This document shows positions 13,985-15,691 of a stretch of 15,691 nucleotides of DNA, one piece after another. Position numbers and translations under genes: made by a program. The DNA is from Spirogloea muscicola (Eukaryota; Streptophyta; Zygnematophyceae; Spirogloeales; Spirogloeaceae), in NCBI GenBank assembly GCA_009602725.1, contig WELB01000381.1:52025-67715 (forward strand), given 5' to 3'. The notes under the pieces are model-generated. The model saw nothing but the letters and a program-made list of their open reading frames with translations. It ran no database searches and was not told the origin of the DNA. The number at the start of each line of letters is the position of its first letter. The first letter of the stretch is position 1.

Positions 13985-15691
13985 GTTATTGCCAAGGAGC
14001 TAAGGCAGTACTTTCCCACCCTCCTCCCTCACTTCCGATGCATGTATGGCTCGCCATCTGCATTGTTGTGGGGGGCAGGGAGTTCTTTGGCTGTTTTGCA
14101 GTCAAAGACGGGGACACGGCAAGGTGATCCAATGGGAGGTTTTCTCTTCGCTCTGGTGCATCACCGTGCTTTGCGCAACACGGCGAGCGCTCACCCTGGC
14201 GTTCTCCTCCCGAGTTAGCGGATGATACCACGCTCCTCGGCCCCCCAATGGAGGTGCTGCAAGCTTTCGGCACGCTTCAGCACCAGCTCCAGCTTATTGG
14301 GCTTGGGGTCAATCTGGCTAAGTGCTCCGCCTGGTCCCCTATTGGCATCCCTCTTTCCTTCTTCTCCTCGTTGCCTACATCTTGTCAGACTCCAGAGGGC
14401 GGCTTGAGGATTTTGGGAGTGCCACTAGGGGACCCGTCTTTCTCGGAGGGTGCTGTCCTTGCGCGTCTCCAAGGATACATGCACGTCCTGCCAGAGCTCC
14501 CACGCCTTGGGGACTCTCAGTTGGCAGTGGCCATTTTGACCAGGAGTGTGGCACAGCGGCCGTGTTACCTCCTGCGTACGGTCCCACCGTCGGTCAGCTT
14601 GGATGCTATCTATGCATCCATTGATGTCAAGCTTCAGCAATGCCTTGCTGATCTGATTGCTCACCCACTCCTAGAGCAGTCTCCAGCAGCAGTGGTGCAA
14701 TGTACGCTGCCCATACGTCACGGTGGGCTTGGTTGTCGCCCCTTGGTCCGCTTATGCAGACCAGCGTACCTTGGCTGCTGGGCTTAGGTGGCCTCGTCCA
14801 TATCTGGACGATTCCTCCTTGAGCAACAACGTGTGTTGGCGCCTCACATCAGTAACGTGGTTCAGGGGAGTCTGCCTTTCCAAGTGACTCTCAAAGCATG
14901 CCAACAGGACCTCTTTGCCGCATACCCGCCTCTGGTGAATGAGCCTGTTAGCTTTGCTGCCTGTGCTGACGTTTCTGATGTTAAGGCTCAATCGCGGTTT
15001 TCCCGTGCTGCAGACGAGCAACCACTGGAGCATCTCCGGAGTCTCCTCCAAGGGGATGCTCGAGGCCAGGCTCGGCTCCTATCTGTATCGTCTCTGGGAG
15101 CGTCTGAGTGGCTCCGCGCTTTGCCTTTGCATGCGGGCTTGCGGATGGAAAATGCTTTGTTTTGCGATGCTATGCGCCGCCGTCTTGGCTTACCATCCCT
15201 GTGCTTGGCAGGGGTGACCCAATGTGAATGTGGGCTTATGATGCAGTGCTCATGGGTGACCACATGCTCAGGTGTGCCAAAGGCAGTGAGCGCACGGGCT
15301 CCCACAACCTCCTACGGGATGCCATGTATGGCGTCGTCAAGGAGGCGGGATATCAAGTGGCGTTGGAGAGCACCGGGGTGATGCCCGTCCAGCTCCGCAA
15401 CGGGGTCCCTCGGACGCGGCGTGTCGATCTGGTCGGCGTCCCCCTGGGAGGTGGCAAACGGCTTCTCATGGACGTCGTCCTAACCGACAGCTTCCGGACG
15501 AAGGGCCCCGTGACTTCTGAGACCGGCTATGCCGTGAAGGTGGCCGAACAGAAGAAGTTGCACAAGTACAAGGACCACCCGGCGGGTGATACCTTTTACC
15601 CCCTGGCCATGGACATCCATGGGTGTTACGGGGGTCGGTGGTGCTCGTTACTTTCGCTGCTGGCATCTCAAGCTGACCAGCGGCGCCGGGA
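13985..15691 (+). pseudogene. Non-LTR retrotransposon ORF with RT, zinc knuckle and RLE, broken; runs off right edge
   Basis: Opens in the reverse transcriptase at VIAKELRQYFPTLLPHFRCM. RT motifs: TGTRQGDPMGGFLFAL at about 14111-14155 and the catalytic ADDTTLL from 14218. The RT thumb/linker follows (RILGVPLGDPSF, RHGGLGCRPL). A zinc knuckle CECG lies at about 15225-15236, with DHMLRC after it, then SHNLLRDAMYGVVKEAGY. The endonuclease has TRRVDLVG at about 15414, LLMDVVLTDSF, HKYKDHPAGDTF and PLAMDIHG. Three breaks are visible: a frame change at about 14216, just before ADD; an in-frame TAG at 14785-14787; and a frame change at about 15238 inside the zinc knuckle. The N-terminal domain and early RT motifs are missing through 5' truncation. 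Reverse transcription and target nicking are the family functions; this copy cannot make an intact protein. Confidence 0.85.
13985..15691 (+). mobile_element. RLE-type LINE copy, plus orientation, 5'-truncated
   Basis: Longest retroelement copy in the window and the only one with a reverse transcriptase. Its protein is clearly more diverged from the two minus copies than they are from each other (for example AMDIHGCYGGRW against AVDVHGAFGAKW), so it represents another subfamily. The 3' end lies beyond the window. Confidence 0.85.

Overview
The window looks like nuclear DNA of a eukaryote. It holds one long minus-strand gene broken by about twenty short GT-AG introns, set between fragments of a non-LTR (LINE-type) retrotransposon with a reverse transcriptase, a zinc knuckle and a C-terminal restriction-like endonuclease (RLE). 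No bacterial operon layout, ribosome binding sites, tRNA or rRNA was seen. Small introns (about 50-400 bases), a GC-rich 5' gene end and this retroelement type would suit an alga or other protist of the green lineage. That placement is inference, because no taxonomic marker is present.

Layout. (1) 1-695, minus: an uninterrupted retrotransposon frame (zinc knuckle, RLE, conserved tail) running off the left edge. It abuts a second short tail fragment at about 670-760. (2) 878-1050, plus: the tail of a further, oppositely oriented copy, followed at 1075-1140 by a repeat that recurs at 13196-13259. (3) 1140-4860: no confidently recognised gene. Several short plus-strand stretches have matching splice phases and may be exons of a poorly supported or decayed gene. 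(4) 5025-12759, minus: a gene of about 21 exons that I assembled by matching splice sites and reading phase. It encodes a protein of about 1,220 residues that is nearly all coiled coil apart from an acidic, proline-rich break near residue 220. Sixteen of its twenty introns are phase 0. (5) 12760-13190: GC-rich probable 5' region of that gene. (6) 13253-13981, minus: a third RLE fragment. (7) 13985-15691, plus: a longer, broken copy with reverse transcriptase, zinc knuckle and RLE, running off the right edge.

The retroelement copies belong to one superfamily but are diverged from each other. At two places, about 760-878 and 13982-13985, two 5'-truncated copies face away from each other. The coiled-coil gene sits between these clusters and appears intact. 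I do not recognise its family; it has no motor, kinase or membrane domain and is best read as a structural or scaffold protein. No wholly new system is demonstrated. The items most worth pursuing are the conserved tail domain after the RLE, the repeated head-to-head truncated junctions, and the phase-0 exon architecture of the coiled-coil gene.
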